Below, piece by piece: positions 1-8,557 of a DNA stretch of 64,000 nt; the stretch's first letter is position 1; each line of letters starts with the position of its first letter. The notes beneath the pieces are model-generated. The model saw only the letters and a list, made by a program, of their open reading frames with translations, made no database searches and was not told where the DNA came from. This DNA comes from Actinomadura chibensis NBRC 106107 (GTDB lineage Bacteria; Actinomycetota; Actinomycetes; Streptosporangiales; Streptosporangiaceae): assembly GCF_001552135.1 (NCBI RefSeq), contig NZ_BCQP01000057.1, positions 1 to 64,000 of the forward strand. The letters run 5' to 3'. The position numbers and the translations under genes were made by a program.

Positions 1-84
1 AAACTCGACGGCTACACCCTCGTCCGCCGCCAGGGCTGGACCGACACCGCCCCCACCCTGCCTCCCCACCACTCCCGCTCCTGA
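1..84 (+). CDS. 3' end of an unidentified CDS (partial)
   Basis: An open frame enters from the left edge and ends at a TGA at 82-84 after 27 codons. The visible peptide begins KLDGYTLVRRQGWTD and ends in a Pro/His/Ser-rich tail. It is too short to assign to a family. It is listed because the codon use (G/C in nearly every third position) looks coding and nothing else explains the stretch. Confidence 0.35.
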   Translation, partial: KLDGYTLVRRQGWTDTAPTLPPHHSRS

Positions 85-507
85 CCCACGCCGAGCATCG
101 AGGTCGCGGCCAGGGTGCACCAGCACAGCCCGCTCACTGGAGCAGTGCGGCGTTTCCGGTGGGGCCGCCGAACCACGCCCACGTCATGAGCCGTCAGCCC
201 GTCCACCGGCTCCGCGACACCACACATCATCTAGCCCGAACTCCTACCCTCCACTGCTGTGACCGATGACCCGGCAGCGAGCTTCACCCGCGCCCGCGCG
301 ACTGTGGCACCAACGGGGTGCACGGTGACGAGGAACCGTTGTGTCGGGACGGCTGGTGGGGATGGCCGCGGGCTTGGCGATGTTTCCGCTCTGATTCCCG
401 AGCGGTGTGACGCGGCCGGTCGTAGGGCCACGTGGAACGGCCACGGTGGTCGCGGAACAGGCTGGTCATTTCAAAAGGGTGAACGGGAGACGGTCGGCCG
501 CGTGTAG
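85..507. other. Non-coding stretch, no gene seen
   Basis: Short open frames occur on both strands, but none has a ribosome binding site, a recognisable product or consistent third-position GC. The DNA is less GC-rich than the flanking genes. Only the regulatory-looking sequence just to its right (508-526) stands out. Confidence 0.5.
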
Positions 508-526
508 TTGCACTATCCGAAATTCG
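508..526 (+). promoter_or_regulatory. Degenerate copy of the catabolic-cluster element
   Basis: The sequence TTGCACTATCCGAAATTCG matches the left part of the 4800-4826 and 14674-14700 elements at 14 of 18 aligned positions plus one inserted base. It starts 83 nt before the start codon of the monooxygenase gene. The other two copies start 92 and 84 nt before theirs. Its core CGAA-A-TTCG is palindromic. It may be a weaker operator of the same regulator; chance similarity is not excluded. Confidence 0.35.
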
Positions 527-590
527 GGCCGTTTCTCACCTTCGGTGCGGCACGCAGACTGGCGGCGGTACGGACATCCGAGGAGTGAAC

Positions 591-3200
591 ATGCCCGACA
601 CCGACCAGCCCGACTACGACGTCATCGTGGTCGGGGCCGGATTCGCCGGTATCTACGCGATCCACAAGTTCCGCGACCAGTTGGGCCTGCGGGTCCATGC
701 CTATGACGTCGCAGGCGACGTCGGCGGAACGTGGTACTGGAACCGGTACCCCGGGGCAAGGGTCGACATCGAGAGCGTGCACTACTCCTATTCCTTCTCG
801 GACGAACTGCAGCAGGAGTGGCACTGGACCGAGCGGTACCCCGCTCAGGCCGAAATCCTGCGCTACCTGCAGCACGTCGCGGATCGGTTCGACGTACGCA
901 AGGACATCAGCTTCAACACGCGGGTCGCTTCGGTGACGTGGGACGACCAGGCGGACCTCTGGCGGGTCGTGACCGACGATGGCCGGACCGCTGCCGCGCG
1001 GTACTTCGTCTCGGGCGCCGGCACCCTTTCCGTGCCCAAGAAGCCGGACTTTCCGGGGCTTGAGACATTCGCCGGGCAGGCGCTGCTGACAGGCGACTGG
1101 ACCGAGGACGTCGACCTCGTCGGCAAACGCATCGGCGTCATCGGCACCGGCTCGACCGGCATCCAGGTGATCCAGGAAGTCGCCAAGTACGCCGGCGACC
1201 TCACCGTCTTCCAGCGCACTCCCAACTACGTCACGCCGGTCGGGAACTACCCGACCGACCCGGCGGAGGAGGCGGACGAGAAGGCGAGGTACGCCGAGAT
1301 CCGGGAAGCGGCTCGCAACCACTTCCTCGGCGTCGCCTACGACGAAGTGCGGCCGTCGGCGAAAGCGGCCACTCCCGAGGAACGGGAGGCGGTCTTCAAC
1401 GACCGCTGGAACCGGGGCGGGCTGCGGTTCTTCATCGACAGTTTCGCCGACCTGCTGGTGGACGCCGAGTCCAACGAACTGGCTGCCGAATTCATCCGCG
1501 CCAAGATCCGCGAGAAGGTCAAGGACCCGGAGAAGGCCGCCAAGCTGACGCCCACGGACTACCCGTACGGGACCAAGCGGCCGCCGCTGGAGATCGACTA
1601 CTACGAGGCCTTCAACCGTGACAACGTGCACATCGTCGACGTCAAGGCGAACCCGATCGACTCGGTCGTCCCGGAAGGCGTCCGGCTGGCCGACGGCTCG
1701 GTCCACCCGCTCGACGTGCTCATCCTCGCCACGGGCTTCGACGTCCTCACCGGGCCGCTGCTGGCACTGGACATCACCGGCCGGCGGGGACTGCGGCTGG
1801 CCGACGCCTGGGCGGAGGGACCCCAGACCTACCTCGGACTGACCGTGCACGATTTCCCGAACCTGTTCATGGTCACCGGCCCGCAGAGCCCCTCGGTGCT
1901 GTACAACGCGGCCCTCGGCATCGAAGATCACATCAACTACATCAGCCGGATCATCGGCTACATGCGCGAACGCGGCCACACGGTCGTCGACCCGACGATG
2001 CAGGCACAGCGGCAGTGGGTGACCGAGACCAATGCGATCGGCGCCATGACCCTTGTGCCCAACACCCCGTCGTCGTACTACATGGGTGCGAACATCCCGG
2101 GTAAGCCCCGCAAGATTCTGCCGTACGGCGGCGGAGCCCCCCGCTACCGGGCGATCAGCGACAACGTCGAGCAGAACGGCTATCGCGGGTTCCGGTTCGC
2201 CGCCACGAGCAGCGACCTGGACTCCGCGAGCGGCGCACCCGCGCTCGACCCTTCGGTCGCCTTCCTCGTGGAGGCCCTCAAACAGCAGGGTTACGCCGGT
2301 TTCCGTCACGCCGGTGTCGACGGCACACGAGCGGTAGTGGAGTCCTTCGCCGACCTGCAGGCGCCGAAGAAGGAGGTCGCCGAGATCTCCGACCACGCCT
2401 ATGGTCCCGATCCCGCGCACAAGCTGCGGATCTACAACCCCGAGCCGGATGCGACGGGCCTACCCGTGGTGGCCTACGTCCACGGCGGCGGCTTCGTCGG
2501 CGGCAGCCTCGAAGTCGCGGACGAGGTCGCCCGCGATCTCGCCGTCCGCACCGGCGCCGTCGTCGTGTCCGTGACCTACCGGCGCGCGCCGGAACACCGT
2601 TTCCCCGCCGCGCACGACGACGTCTATGCGGCGGTGCGCTGGACGGTCGACAACATCGCCGAGCATGGAGGCGACCCCGCACGCCTCGCGCTGGCGGGAG
2701 ACTCCGCCGGCGGCAATCTGGCGGCCGGAGCGGCGCTACGCGCAGTCCAGGATCGTGTGCCGCTGAGCGCGCTGCTGCTGATCTACCCGCTGGTGAACGC
2801 CACCATCGCGACGCCGTCACGCGAGCGGTTCGCTACCGGCTACCTGATCGAACTCGATGATCTGGCCTGGTGCGGCGAGCAGTACATGAGCTGCGACGAC
2901 GACCTCCGCGACCCGCGGCTGGCACTCGACACGGCCGACCTGGCCGGGCTGCCGCCCACGTTCATCATCACCAACGAGCTCGACACCCTGCGGGACGAGG
3001 CCGAGCTGCTCGGCGAACTGCTGACCGAGGCCGGCGTCGATGTGGCGACACGGCGGTTCGACGGCCTCGCGCACGGCGTGTACTGGACATCCTTGGCCGT
3101 CTCACGCAGCGCGGAGCAGCGCGCCGCCGCGGCGGAATTCCTCATGGCGCATCTCGCGCCCGCCGAATCGTCACCCGCCGGTGCCGCCTCGAACGTCTGA
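591..3200 (+). CDS. Baeyer-Villiger monooxygenase fused to HSL-type esterase
   Basis: An 869-residue, two-enzyme protein. Residues 1 to about 540 form a flavin monooxygenase with two Rossmann motifs, GAGFAG (15-20) and GTGSTG (185-190). Residues from about 590 to the end form an alpha/beta hydrolase of the hormone-sensitive-lipase family: HGGG oxyanion hole (631-634), nucleophile Ser705 in GDSAGG, Asp798 and His828. The expected role is insertion of oxygen next to a ketone followed by hydrolysis of the resulting ester or lactone. ATG 591 is chosen because AGGAG lies 5 nt upstream; an in-frame GTG at 585 overlaps that site. The fingerprint FxGxxxHxxxW(P/D) reads FAGQALLTGDWT, with Leu166 in place of His. 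Two similar peptides (GYRGFRFA, GYAGFRHA) flank the linker. Confidence 0.9.
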   Translation: MPDTDQPDYDVIVVGAGFAGIYAIHKFRDQLGLRVHAYDVAGDVGGTWYWNRYPGARVDIESVHYSYSFSDELQQEWHWTERYPAQAEILRYLQHVADRFDVRKDISFNTRVASVTWDDQADLWRVVTDDGRTAAARYFVSGAGTLSVPKKPDFPGLETFAGQALLTGDWTEDVDLVGKRIGVIGTGSTGIQVIQEVAKYAGDLTVFQRTPNYVTPVGNYPTDPAEEADEKARYAEIREAARNHFLGVAYDEVRPSAKAATPEEREAVFNDRWNRGGLRFFIDSFADLLVDAESNELAAEFIRAKIREKVKDPEKAAKLTPTDYPYGTKRPPLEIDYYEAFNRDNVHIVDVKANPIDSVVPEGVRLADGSVHPLDVLILATGFDVLTGPLLALDITGRRGLRLADAWAEGPQTYLGLTVHDFPNLFMVTGPQSPSVLYNAALGIEDHINYISRIIGYMRERGHTVVDPTMQAQRQWVTETNAIGAMTLVPNTPSSYYMGANIPGKPRKILPYGGGAPRYRAISDNVEQNGYRGFRFAATSSDLDSASGAPALDPSVAFLVEALKQQGYAGFRHAGVDGTRAVVESFADLQAPKKEVAEISDHAYGPDPAHKLRIYNPEPDATGLPVVAYVHGGGFVGGSLEVADEVARDLAVRTGAVVVSVTYRRAPEHRFPAAHDDVYAAVRWTVDNIAEHGGDPARLALAGDSAGGNLAAGAALRAVQDRVPLSALLLIYPLVNATIATPSRERFATGYLIELDDLAWCGEQYMSCDDDLRDPRLALDTADLAGLPPTFIITNELDTLRDEAELLGELLTEAGVDVATRRFDGLAHGVYWTSLAVSRSAEQRAAAAEFLMAHLAPAESSPAGAASNV

Positions 3201-3223
3201 CCGCTTCCACCGGAGGTACGCGC

Positions 3224-4753
3224 GTGTACTACGCCCTGACGGTCCAGGACTTCCTCGACCGAGCCGAGCACGTCTACCCGGACCGAACTGGAATGGTGGA
3301 CGAACCGGATCAGCCCGCTTCGCCGCTGCCGGCGCTCACATACCGGGAAATAGCCGAGCACGCTCGCGCGCAGGCGGCGTTCCTCGACTCGCTGGATGTG
3401 CCGGTCGGCGGGCGGGTCGCCGTCATCTCGCAGAATTCATCGCGGCTGTTCACGTCGTTTTTCGGCGTTCCGGCATACGGGCGCGTTCTCGTGCCGATCA
3501 ACTTCCGCCTGGCGCAACCGGAGATCGAGTACATCGTGAGTCACTGCGGGGCGGACGTTGTCTACGCCGACCCGTCGCTGAAGGACGCGCTCGATACGCT
3601 GGACGTCAAGCACAGGTTCCTGCTGGGCGACGACGAATCGATGTTCCTGCACGGCGTCGAACCACGGCCCTGGGAAAGGCCCGATGAAGCGGCCACCGCC
3701 TCGATCAACTACACCTCGGGCACCACGGCCCGGCCCAAGGGCGTCCAACTGACCCATCGGAACCTCTGGCTGAACGCCGTGGTGTTCGGCATGCACACGA
3801 CCATCAGCGATCGCGACGTGTACCTGCATACCCTGCCGATGTTCCACTGCAACGGATAGGGCATGCCGTTCGCCATCACCGGAGTCGGAGCCAAGCACGT
3901 CGCGCTGCGGAAGATCGACGGCAACGAGATTCTGCGTCGCGTCGAAGAGCATGGCGTGACCCTCATGTGCGCCGCGCCCGCGGTGCTGAACGCGATCATC
4001 GACGCGCTTCCGGCCTGGGAGGGCGAGGTCCCGGGACGTGGTCGGGTTCGGGTCGTCAGTGCCGGGGCGCCCCCGCCGACCAGGACCATTCAACGGGTCA
4101 TCGATGACCTGGGCTGGGAGTTCCTCCAGATCTACGGCCTGACCGAGACGTCGCCCCTGCTCACGATCAACCGCGGCCGGGCCGAGTGGGACGGGCTGCC
4201 GTCGATCGAGCGGGCCAGGAGGCTCGCCCGCGCGGGTGTTCCGGCGTTGGGCGTGCGGATCAAGGTCGACGCTAGCGGGGAGTTGCTCGCCGCCACGAAC
4301 CACAACCTGGACGGCTACTGGAACCAGCCGGAGGAGACCGCGCGGGCACAGACGGACGGCTGGTTCCACACCGGCGACGGGGGAGCCATCGACGACGAGG
4401 GCTACGTCGTCATCAGCGATCGGAAGAAGGACGTCATCATCAGCGGCGGCGAGAACGTCAGCTCAATCGAGGTCGAGGACGCGCTGATGTCGCACCCCGC
4501 CGTGCGGGAGGTCGCCGTCATCGGTATTCCGGACGACACGTGGGGCGAGCTGGTTACGGCACTCGTGATGACCGACGGCTCGGAGGTGGCGGCGGAGGAT
4601 CTGATCGCGCACTGCCGTACCCGGCTCGCCGGCTACAAGTGCCCGAAGCGGATCGACTTCGTCGACCACCTTGCGCGGACCGCCACCGGCAAGCTGCAGA
4701 AGTTCAAGCTACGCGAGCCCTATTGGGCGGGGCGCACCCGCAAGGTCAACTGA
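3224..4753 (+). pseudogene. Acyl-CoA synthetase interrupted by one in-frame TAG
   Basis: An AMP-forming acyl-CoA ligase starting at GTG 3224 (GGAGG 7 nt upstream). It reads normally through the P-loop YTSGTTARPKG to LPMFHCNG, then meets TAG at 3857-3859 (codon 212). The same frame continues at once with GMPFAITGVG and runs to 4753, including the acyl-adenylate motifs (GLTETSP, ISGGENVSS) and the C-terminal Lys region TATGKLQKF. Family members have Trp at this place, so TGG to TAG is the whole lesion. Without it the product would be 509 residues, a normal length. No frameshift or other decay is visible. It sits 23 nt after the monooxygenase gene and was probably its operon partner. Recent inactivation, sequencing error and suppression are all possible. 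Confidence 0.85.
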
Positions 4754-4799
4754 GCCGGCCGGGATTGGACGTGGCCCGCGTCTGAACGACCATCCGCCG

Positions 4800-4826
4800 T
4801 TGCTTCATCTGAAGTCGTGAGTCTCG
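4800..4826 (+). promoter_or_regulatory. 27-bp element, copy 1 (before the Rieske oxygenase gene)
   Basis: The stretch starts TTGCTTCATCTGAAG and ends GTGAGTCTCG. It matches 14674-14700 at 26 of 27 positions, while the flanks on both sides are unrelated. Its end lies 65 nt before the start codon at 4892 (57 nt for the other copy). Same orientation and near-equal distance argue for a promoter or operator. The local TetR or IclR proteins are candidate binders (inference). Confidence 0.7.
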
Positions 4827-4891
4827 CATCCCCGCAGGCAGGAGGCGATTCTCAGTCTGAACGGATGATTCGCCAGAAAGGATCGACCGAG

Positions 4892-6217
4892 ATGACGAAG
4901 ACCACGAGTTCCACCACCGGATACCGCAGTCCCTCGCCGGAAGTGGGGGTCGCCGAGCGGTACACCTCGCCGGAATACCTGGGTCTGGAGTATGAGCGGC
5001 TCTGGCCCTACGTCTGGCAGCTCGCCTGCCACGTCGACGAGGTCCCGCACAGCGGGGACTACCTCGAGTACGAAGTCGGCCGCGAGTCGATTCTGATCGT
5101 TCGGCTTACCGACGGCCGGCTCAAGGCGTTCCACAACGCCTGCCAACACCGCGGGATGCGGCTCAAGACGGGCTGCGGCAACGCCACCGAACTGCGCTGC
5201 CGCTCCCACGCGTGGTGCTGGAACCTCGACGGATCGCTGAAGGAGGTCACCGATCCGCAGGACTTCGACCCGGCCGCGATCGACCCCAGCCGGATCGGAC
5301 TTCCGGAGGTCCAGGTCGACACCTGGGCCGGGCTCGTCTTCGTCAACATGGACGGTGCCGCGCCACCCCTGCGCGACTTCCTCGGGGTCGTACCGGAAAA
5401 GGTCGCGCACTTCCGGATGGGCGAGATGAAGCTGCTCTCAAAGGTCACGACCAAGATCGCCTGCAACTGGAAGCTGGCGCACGAGGCGTTCATCGAGACC
5501 TATCACGCGATAGGCACGCACCCGCAGGCGCTTCGCTACGTGGACGATACGTCACTCGAATACGAGCAGCACGGCATCCACGGCATGCACCGCTTCGGGC
5601 CACAGGCGATGGGTACGCCCAGCAAGCGTCTCGACGCGGACGATCTCGACCGCGGTGACGTCCTTCTCGCAGCAGTGGCGGAACTTGCCTCCGCCAATCT
5701 CTACAGCGACGAGGACGTCGCGGCGATGCGCGCGCTGGTCCCCGTTGTGAACGCGCTGCCCGAGGACGCCTCGATGACCGAGTTCTTCGCGAATCTGCGT
5801 CGCGAAGAGGCGATCGCCAACGGCATCGATCTCTCGGCGTACAGCGATCGCGACATCGCACTTGGACCGCTGTGGAATCTGTTCCCGAACATCACGATTC
5901 CCTGCAACGCGGGCAACATCCTGGTCTTCAGATGGCGTCCGGACGGCCAGAACCCGGAGTCGTGCTACTGGGACAAGTACGAGCTCAAGTTCGTCGGTGA
6001 GGGCCGGGAGGCGCCAGAGCCCAGCTTCGTCCAGGTCGACGACTGGCGCGATTATGAGCACTGGGGGGTCGTGTTGGAGCAGGACCTGACCAACCTCCCG
6101 ATCTGGCAGTTGGGCGTCCGCACGCGGGGATTCTCCGGTCCGATCTGGGGTCGCCCCGACGGCAACGTCGCGAACATGCACCGAGTCTTGGGCGAGTACC
6201 TTGCGAAGGAGCGCTGA
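4892..6217 (+). CDS. Rieske non-heme iron oxygenase, alpha subunit
   Basis: Terminal oxygenase of 441 residues. The Rieske [2Fe-2S] ligands are Cys84-x-His86 and Cys103-x2-His106. The mononuclear-iron site is visible in NWKLAHEAFIETYHAIGTH, with His205 and His210, and Asp398 in EQDLTNLP is the likely third ligand. It should hydroxylate or dihydroxylate a substrate of the cluster using electrons from a ferredoxin, and a ferredoxin gene follows directly. ATG 4892 is preferred over GTG 4817 because a GAAAGGA site precedes it. GTG 4817 also falls inside the 27-bp element, whose other copy is not translated. No reductase or beta-subunit gene is nearby. Confidence 0.92.
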   Translation: MTKTTSSTTGYRSPSPEVGVAERYTSPEYLGLEYERLWPYVWQLACHVDEVPHSGDYLEYEVGRESILIVRLTDGRLKAFHNACQHRGMRLKTGCGNATELRCRSHAWCWNLDGSLKEVTDPQDFDPAAIDPSRIGLPEVQVDTWAGLVFVNMDGAAPPLRDFLGVVPEKVAHFRMGEMKLLSKVTTKIACNWKLAHEAFIETYHAIGTHPQALRYVDDTSLEYEQHGIHGMHRFGPQAMGTPSKRLDADDLDRGDVLLAAVAELASANLYSDEDVAAMRALVPVVNALPEDASMTEFFANLRREEAIANGIDLSAYSDRDIALGPLWNLFPNITIPCNAGNILVFRWRPDGQNPESCYWDKYELKFVGEGREAPEPSFVQVDDWRDYEHWGVVLEQDLTNLPIWQLGVRTRGFSGPIWGRPDGNVANMHRVLGEYLAKER

Positions 6218-6227
6218 CGGGCTGCCG

Positions 6228-6566
6228 GTGCCGTCGCTGACCGTTCGGGTGGAGCCGTCCGGCATCGCCTTCGAGGCGGAACCCGGCGAGACCGTCATGC
6301 ACGCCGCCGTGCGCCAGGGTCACCGATGGCCGACGCTGTGCCACGGCGAGGGAAGCTGCACGATCTGCCACTTCGAGGTGATCGGTGAGGCGGCGGGGCT
6401 GGCCCCGCCTTCGGCGACCGAGAGCGATGCCCTGCGGCACTGCGGGGCATCGCGGTGGTGTGCGGGTGAGGTGCGGCTCGCCTGCCAGGCGAGGGTTCTC
6501 GGCGACGTCGTCGTCCGCAAGAAGGGCGTCCGGCCGTTGAACGCCCCGGGGGAGTTCAAGCCGTGA
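6228..6566 (+). CDS. [2Fe-2S] ferredoxin
   Basis: A ferredoxin of about 112 residues with cluster ligands Cys38, Cys44, Cys47 and Cys86. The Cx5Cx2C spacing is closer to adrenodoxin-type than plant-type ferredoxins. It probably passes electrons to the Rieske oxygenase encoded just upstream. The start is uncertain. GTG 6228 gives the usual ferredoxin N-terminus (PSLTVRVEPSG). An in-frame TTG at 6201 would overlap the oxygenase gene. An AAGGAG at 6206-6211 fits neither well. The electron-donating reductase must be encoded elsewhere. Confidence 0.85.
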   Translation: MPSLTVRVEPSGIAFEAEPGETVMHAAVRQGHRWPTLCHGEGSCTICHFEVIGEAAGLAPPSATESDALRHCGASRWCAGEVRLACQARVLGDVVVRKKGVRPLNAPGEFKP

Positions 6567-6578
6567 GCCCGCGGCCGG

Positions 6579-7379
6579 TCAGCGAGCGGTCCAGCCACCG
6601 TCGACGGCGATCACCTGACCGGTGATGAACGTGCCGGCGTCGCTGGCGAGGAGCAGTAGCGTTCCCAGCAGCTCGTTCGGGTCGCCAGTGCGCCCCATCG
6701 GCGTGTTGCGCGTGACGTAGTCGTTGCCCGGTCCGTCCATGAGCTCGGTGGTCAGCTCGCTGGGGAAGAAGCCGGGTGCGATCGCGTTGACCCGGACGCC
6801 GCGCCGCGCCCACTGGACGGCCAGTTCGCGGGTGAGGCTGATGATGGCCCCTTTGGACGCGCAGTAGCTCGCCAACCGGTTGGGGCTCGCGGCCACCAGA
6901 CCCAGAATCGATGCGATGTTGATGACGCTCCCCCGGCCGGCGTCGAGCATCGGCCGGGCGAGCAGCTGGGTGAGCTTGAAGGTGCCGTGAACATTGACGT
7001 CCATGACGTACCGGAAGTCCGGCATCGACTCGTCCTCGGCGCGGCCCGGCACGCTCGTCCCCGCGTTGTTCACGAGGATGTCCAGGGCGCCGACCTCGCC
7101 GTTGATCCGAGCCGCAGCTTCGGCGACGGAACCCTCGTCGGAGACGTCGCACGCGACTGCGGTGAGGCCGGGGTGCCGGGCACACAGGTCGTTCAGCCTG
7201 TCCACCCGGCGCGCCGCGACGTAGACCGATGCCCCGGCGTGTCGCAGCGCGATCGCGAAGTTCACGCCGAGGCCACTCGACGCTCCGGTGACGAGAGCGG
7301 TCCTCCCCGCCAGATCGAAGAGGTCCGCCGGGCCTGGAACCTTTGTGTCGGCGACGGTGTCGCGCCGGGCGGTGGTCAC
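6579..7379 (-). CDS. Short-chain dehydrogenase/reductase (SDR)
   Basis: A classical SDR of 266 residues. The NAD(P) motif TGASSGLG lies near residue 33, then NNAG, and the catalytic region has IAS with YCASK. It ends with GQVIAVDGGW, typical of the FabG-like group. A likely role is alcohol/ketone interconversion, for example making the ketone that the monooxygenase uses (inference). The GTG start at 7379 overlaps the TGA of the upstream TetR gene as GTGA, so the two genes are translationally coupled and probably co-regulated. Confidence 0.9.
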   Translation of the reverse strand: MTTARRDTVADTKVPGPADLFDLAGRTALVTGASSGLGVNFAIALRHAGASVYVAARRVDRLNDLCARHPGLTAVACDVSDEGSVAEAAARINGEVGALDILVNNAGTSVPGRAEDESMPDFRYVMDVNVHGTFKLTQLLARPMLDAGRGSVINIASILGLVAASPNRLASYCASKGAIISLTRELAVQWARRGVRVNAIAPGFFPSELTTELMDGPGNDYVTRNTPMGRTGDPNELLGTLLLLASDAGTFITGQVIAVDGGWTAR

Positions 7380-8107
7380 TGGGCGGCCCCGGCGAGCACT
7401 CGTGCCGCGGTCTTGACCCACAGGTCCGCCGACAGCCCGGCAAGCATCATTTCCGGCGCCCTTCGTTCGGCCTTCAACTCTTCCCGTCCGGCGATCAGCG
7501 CTCGGGTGGCGAGCGCGGCGTTGTCAGCGGCGGCACGGAACGGGTCGTCGCTGCCGGTGAAGGAGCCCGTCCGGAGGAACGCGGCATATCCGTGAGTGAC
7601 CGCCGCGACACCGACGACCAGTCGCAGTGTCAGTTGCGGGGACGTGCCTTCGAGCGCGCGCGCGGGGACGACGAACGCTTCGACGACTGGGAGCAGTGCC
7701 TCGGCGAGTTCGACGTTGCCCGGAAAGAAGACTTCCTTGGCGTACAGGGTGTCGAACAAGGCCGGGTACTCGGCGGCGAACCGCACGTATCCCCGGGCCA
7801 GCAGCGCGAGATGATCGACGGGATCCGTCCGCTCGTCGGCAGCCGGCCTCAGGAGCGTGGCGAGGGTTTCGCAGCCCCGCACCGCGACGGCGGTGAGCAG
7901 CGCGCCACGGTCGGCGAAGTGCCGGTAGGGAGCGCCTCCCGTGACGTTCAGCCGCCGGCATGCCTCCGCCATGGAGAACCCGGATACCCCGGATGTTCCG
8001 ATCATCTCGATGGCGACGTCGATGAGGGCGCCGCGCAGGTTGCCATGGTGGTAAGCCCCGCGTTTGGACTCGGCTAGTGCGCGTCGCGCCCTCCCTGACT
8101 TGGCCAC
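7376..8107 (-). CDS. TetR-family transcriptional regulator
   Basis: 243 residues with an N-terminal helix-turn-helix (MAEACRRLNVTGGAPYRHF, about residues 46-64) and a helical ligand-binding domain rich in Ala/Leu. It starts at GTG 8107 and is followed with a 4-nt overlap by the SDR gene. It is divergent from the IclR pair across about 170 nt. It may repress its own operon and the flanking catabolic genes. The effector is unknown but is probably a pathway intermediate or a CoA ester. Confidence 0.88.
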   Translation of the reverse strand: MAKSGRARRALAESKRGAYHHGNLRGALIDVAIEMIGTSGVSGFSMAEACRRLNVTGGAPYRHFADRGALLTAVAVRGCETLATLLRPAADERTDPVDHLALLARGYVRFAAEYPALFDTLYAKEVFFPGNVELAEALLPVVEAFVVPARALEGTSPQLTLRLVVGVAAVTHGYAAFLRTGSFTGSDDPFRAAADNAALATRALIAGREELKAERRAPEMMLAGLSADLWVKTAARVLAGAAQ

Positions 8108-8275
8108 CCGACAATGTTACCGACGCCCCGCGCCCGTTCTGGTGCTCGTTATAGCCATCTGAAAACCGGGGCCATCCGGCCCAGAACGTTTGCTTGTGGG
8201 CAATGTAAATCCCTCTTACACTTCGATGTACGCCAAATGTGAGAACCATCAACATGGTGAGCGTCGGAGGCGACG

Positions 8276-8557
8276 ATGACGAGTGACAATCAGTCGATGG
8301 TGCGTTCTCTCCAGCGGGGACTGCGGCTGATGAACGCGGTCGGAGAGCAGGGCCCGGTGCATGCCAAGCAGCTTGCGCGCTACACGGGCGTCCCCCTGGC
8401 GACCGTCTATCACCTTCTTCGTACGCTGCTGCACGACAAATACGTTGTCCGGCTCGGAGACGGCTCGTACGTGCTCGGTCCGGCGCTCCACGCCGTCGGC
8501 GGTGGCGGCGCCCGGTCCGCGGTCGCCGCCGTGGACGCGAACCGATGCGAGACCTGA
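8276..8557 (+). CDS. HTH-only IclR-like protein
   Basis: 93 residues comprising just the winged helix-turn-helix of an IclR regulator (SLQRGLRLMNAV, then GVPLATVYHLLRTLL). After about residue 72 it passes into an Ala/Gly-rich tail and stops. The effector-binding domain is absent. It closely resembles the N-terminus of the next gene (shared SLQRGLRL, EQGP, YHLLRTL and ALGP-like segments), so it looks like a duplicated and truncated copy. CGGAGG lies 5 nt before the ATG, so it is probably translated. Its end overlaps the next gene by 13 nt. It could compete for the operator or form mixed dimers (inference). Confidence 0.75.
   Translation: MTSDNQSMVRSLQRGLRLMNAVGEQGPVHAKQLARYTGVPLATVYHLLRTLLHDKYVVRLGDGSYVLGPALHAVGGGGARSAVAAVDANRCET

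Noticed and set aside
259..507. Small open frame in the left intergenic region
   Set aside because: No ribosome binding site, no known family and weak coding bias.
513..2420. Long open frame on the strand opposite the monooxygenase gene
   Set aside because: It is an artefact of high third-position GC; it has no recognisable motifs and the plus strand carries a clear two-domain enzyme.
4817..4891. GTG 4817 as start of the Rieske oxygenase
   Set aside because: It lies inside the 27-bp element, whose second copy is not translated in its setting; ATG 4892 has a better ribosome site and gives a normal N-terminus.
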